Source of the DNA: Rhizobiaceae bacterium UBA1291
GTDB taxonomy: Bacteria > Pseudomonadota > Alphaproteobacteria > Rhizobiales > Rhizobiaceae
Direction of reading: 5' to 3'
Length of the DNA stretch: 7,617 nt
Assembly: GCA_002307905.1 (NCBI GenBank)
Contig: DBUL01000193.1
Location: 21,154-28,770, forward strand
The translations under genes were made by a program, and so were the position numbers. Of this stretch, positions 6,486-7,617 are shown piece after piece (the stretch's first letter is position 1; the number at the start of each line of letters is the position of its first letter). The notes beneath the pieces were generated by a model. That model had not been told where the DNA came from. It saw only the letters and a list, made by a program, of their open reading frames with translations, and made no database searches.

Positions 6486-6512
6486 AGCCCGCCGGTCGAT
6501 GACCGGCGGGCT
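6486..6512. terminator. Bidirectional intrinsic terminator between the acidic-tail gene and rpsA
   Basis: A perfect 12-base stem (AGCCCGCCGGTC, 6486-6497, with its complement at 6501-6512) closes a GAT loop. It is followed on the plus strand by CTTTCATTT and on the minus strand by TCTCTTT, so both sides are moderately U-rich. It sits 24 bases beyond the rpsA stop and 50 bases beyond the stop of the plus-strand gene, as expected for a shared terminator of convergent genes. Confidence 0.85.
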
Positions 6513-6536
6513 CTTTCATTTCAGTTCTATGGAGGC

Positions 6537-7617
6537 TTATTCGCCGCCGCGGTTCTTCAGGGCTGCGCCGAGGATGTCGCCGAGCGAAGCGCCCGAGTCG
6601 GACGAACCGAACTGAGCAACAGCTTCCTTTTCTTCAGCGATTTCCAGAGCCTTGATCGACAGCATCACCTTGCGATCCTTCTTGGAGAAGTTGGTGACGC
6701 GAGCGTCAACAACCTGACCAACCGTGAAACGCTCCGGACGCTGCTCATCGCGGTCGCGGGAGAGATCGGCACGACGGATGAAGGAAGTGATATCCTCGTG
6801 ATTGACGAGCTTCACTTCGATGCCGCCATCGTTGATGCCGATGACTTCGCAGGAAACGATAGCGTTCTTGCGCAGGTCGCCGGAAGCGGCTGCATCGCCG
6901 ACGGCATCCTTGCCGAGCTGCTTGATGCCGAGCGAGATGCGTTCCTTCTCGACGTCGACGTCGAGAACGACAGCCTTGACCACATCACCCTTGTTGAACT
7001 CTTCGATGACCTGTTCGCCCGGACGGTTCCAGTCGAGATCCGAGAGATGAACCATGCCGTCGACGTCGCCTTCGAGGCCGATGAACAGGCCGAATTCGGT
7101 CTTGTTCTTGACTTCGCCTTCAACTTCAGTGCCGGCCGGGTGGCTGTAGGCAAATGCCTGCCACGGGTTCTCGAGGGTCTGCTTGAGGCCGAGCGAGATA
7201 CGACGCTTGGACGGATCGACTTCGAGAACGACCACGTCGACGTCCTGCGTGGTCGAAAGGATCTTGCCGGGATGAACGTTCTTCTTGGTCCAGGACATTT
7301 CCGAGATGTGGATCAGGCCTTCGATGCCCGGCTCCAGTTCGACAAATGCACCGTAGTCGGTGATGTTCGTGACGGTGCCGGAGATCTTCTTGCCCACCGG
7401 GTACTTGGCGGCAATGCCATCCCACGGATCCGACTCGAGCTGCTTCATGCCGAGCGAGATGCGGTGGGTTTCCTGGTTGATGCGGATGATCTGAACCTTG
7501 ACCGACTGGCCGATGGACAGGATTTCCGACGGATGGTTGACGCGACGCCATGCCATGTCGGTGACATGGAGCAGACCGTCGATGCCGCCGAGGTCGACGA
7601 ACGCACCGTAGTCGGTG
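6537..7617 (-). CDS. rpsA: 30S ribosomal protein S1 (5' partial)
   Basis: S1 binds mRNA on the 30S subunit and helps initiation, above all on messages with weak Shine-Dalgarno sites. The frame is open to the right edge, giving 359 visible residues and a stop (TAA, 6539-6537) out of about 560-570, so the N-terminal ribosome-anchoring repeats are outside. Four S1 (OB-fold) repeats are recognisable, corresponding to repeats 3-6. The first is truncated (TDYGAFVDLGGIDGLLHVTD, then MAWRRVNHPSEI). The next has ITDYGAFVELEPGIEGLIHI with SEMSW; the next TEFGLFIGLEGDVDGMVHLS with DLDW; the last and most divergent INDGGIEVKLVNHEDITSFI. Linkers end in RISLGxKQ, typical of S1. The C-terminus GASLGDILGAALKNRGGE is of alphaproteobacterial type. 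No internal stop or frameshift is seen. Transcription should end at the hairpin at 6486-6512. Confidence 0.97.
   Translation of the reverse strand, partial: TDYGAFVDLGGIDGLLHVTDMAWRRVNHPSEILSIGQSVKVQIIRINQETHRISLGMKQLESDPWDGIAAKYPVGKKISGTVTNITDYGAFVELEPGIEGLIHISEMSWTKKNVHPGKILSTTQDVDVVVLEVDPSKRRISLGLKQTLENPWQAFAYSHPAGTEVEGEVKNKTEFGLFIGLEGDVDGMVHLSDLDWNRPGEQVIEEFNKGDVVKAVVLDVDVEKERISLGIKQLGKDAVGDAAASGDLRKNAIVSCEVIGINDGGIEVKLVNHEDITSFIRRADLSRDRDEQRPERFTVGQVVDARVTNFSKKDRKVMLSIKALEIAEEKEAVAQFGSSDSGASLGDILGAALKNRGGE

Overview
The window reads as ordinary chromosome from an alphaproteobacterium of the order Hyphomicrobiales (Rhizobium/Agrobacterium/Ensifer-like). This rests on the high GC with strong third-position GC, the protein signatures (a compact NrnC-type exonuclease, a rhizobial-style phosphonate monoester hydrolase/sulfatase, an alphaproteobacterial S1 C-terminus), and a full CtrA-type TTAA-N7-TTAA box. 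I see no mobile element, CRISPR array, tRNA or rRNA.

Layout from left to right. Bases 2-1387 (+) hold a sulfatase-fold hydrolase that lacks its start; the formylglycine motif CSPAR lies almost at the window edge. After a 110-base gap comes nrnC (1498-2124, +), a DEDDy exoribonuclease of about 208 residues, followed by a probable terminator (2151-2176). Bases 2177-2606 carry no convincing gene. A small acidic hypothetical protein (2607-2978, +) meets nadV tail to tail (2982-4379, -) with 3 bases between their stop codons. nadV encodes nicotinamide phosphoribosyltransferase.

nadV and a large, partly disordered, acidic-tailed protein of unknown function (best start 4655, end 6436, +) diverge from one control region (about 4380-4654). 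That region holds a perfect CtrA box (4498-4512), a possible nadV promoter (4448-4476), and GANTC (CcrM-type) sites nearby. A strong hairpin (6486-6512) then separates this gene from rpsA (ribosomal protein S1, 6537 to beyond 7617, -), whose N-terminal part lies outside the window.

The genes look like independent housekeeping and accessory units rather than one pathway: RNA end-turnover (NrnC), NAD salvage (NadV), translation (S1) and phosphonate/phospho- or sulfate-ester hydrolysis. The items most worth a second look are the CtrA-linked protein of unknown function and the unusual active-site residues near the C-terminus of NadV. I found no clear evidence of a new multi-gene system here.
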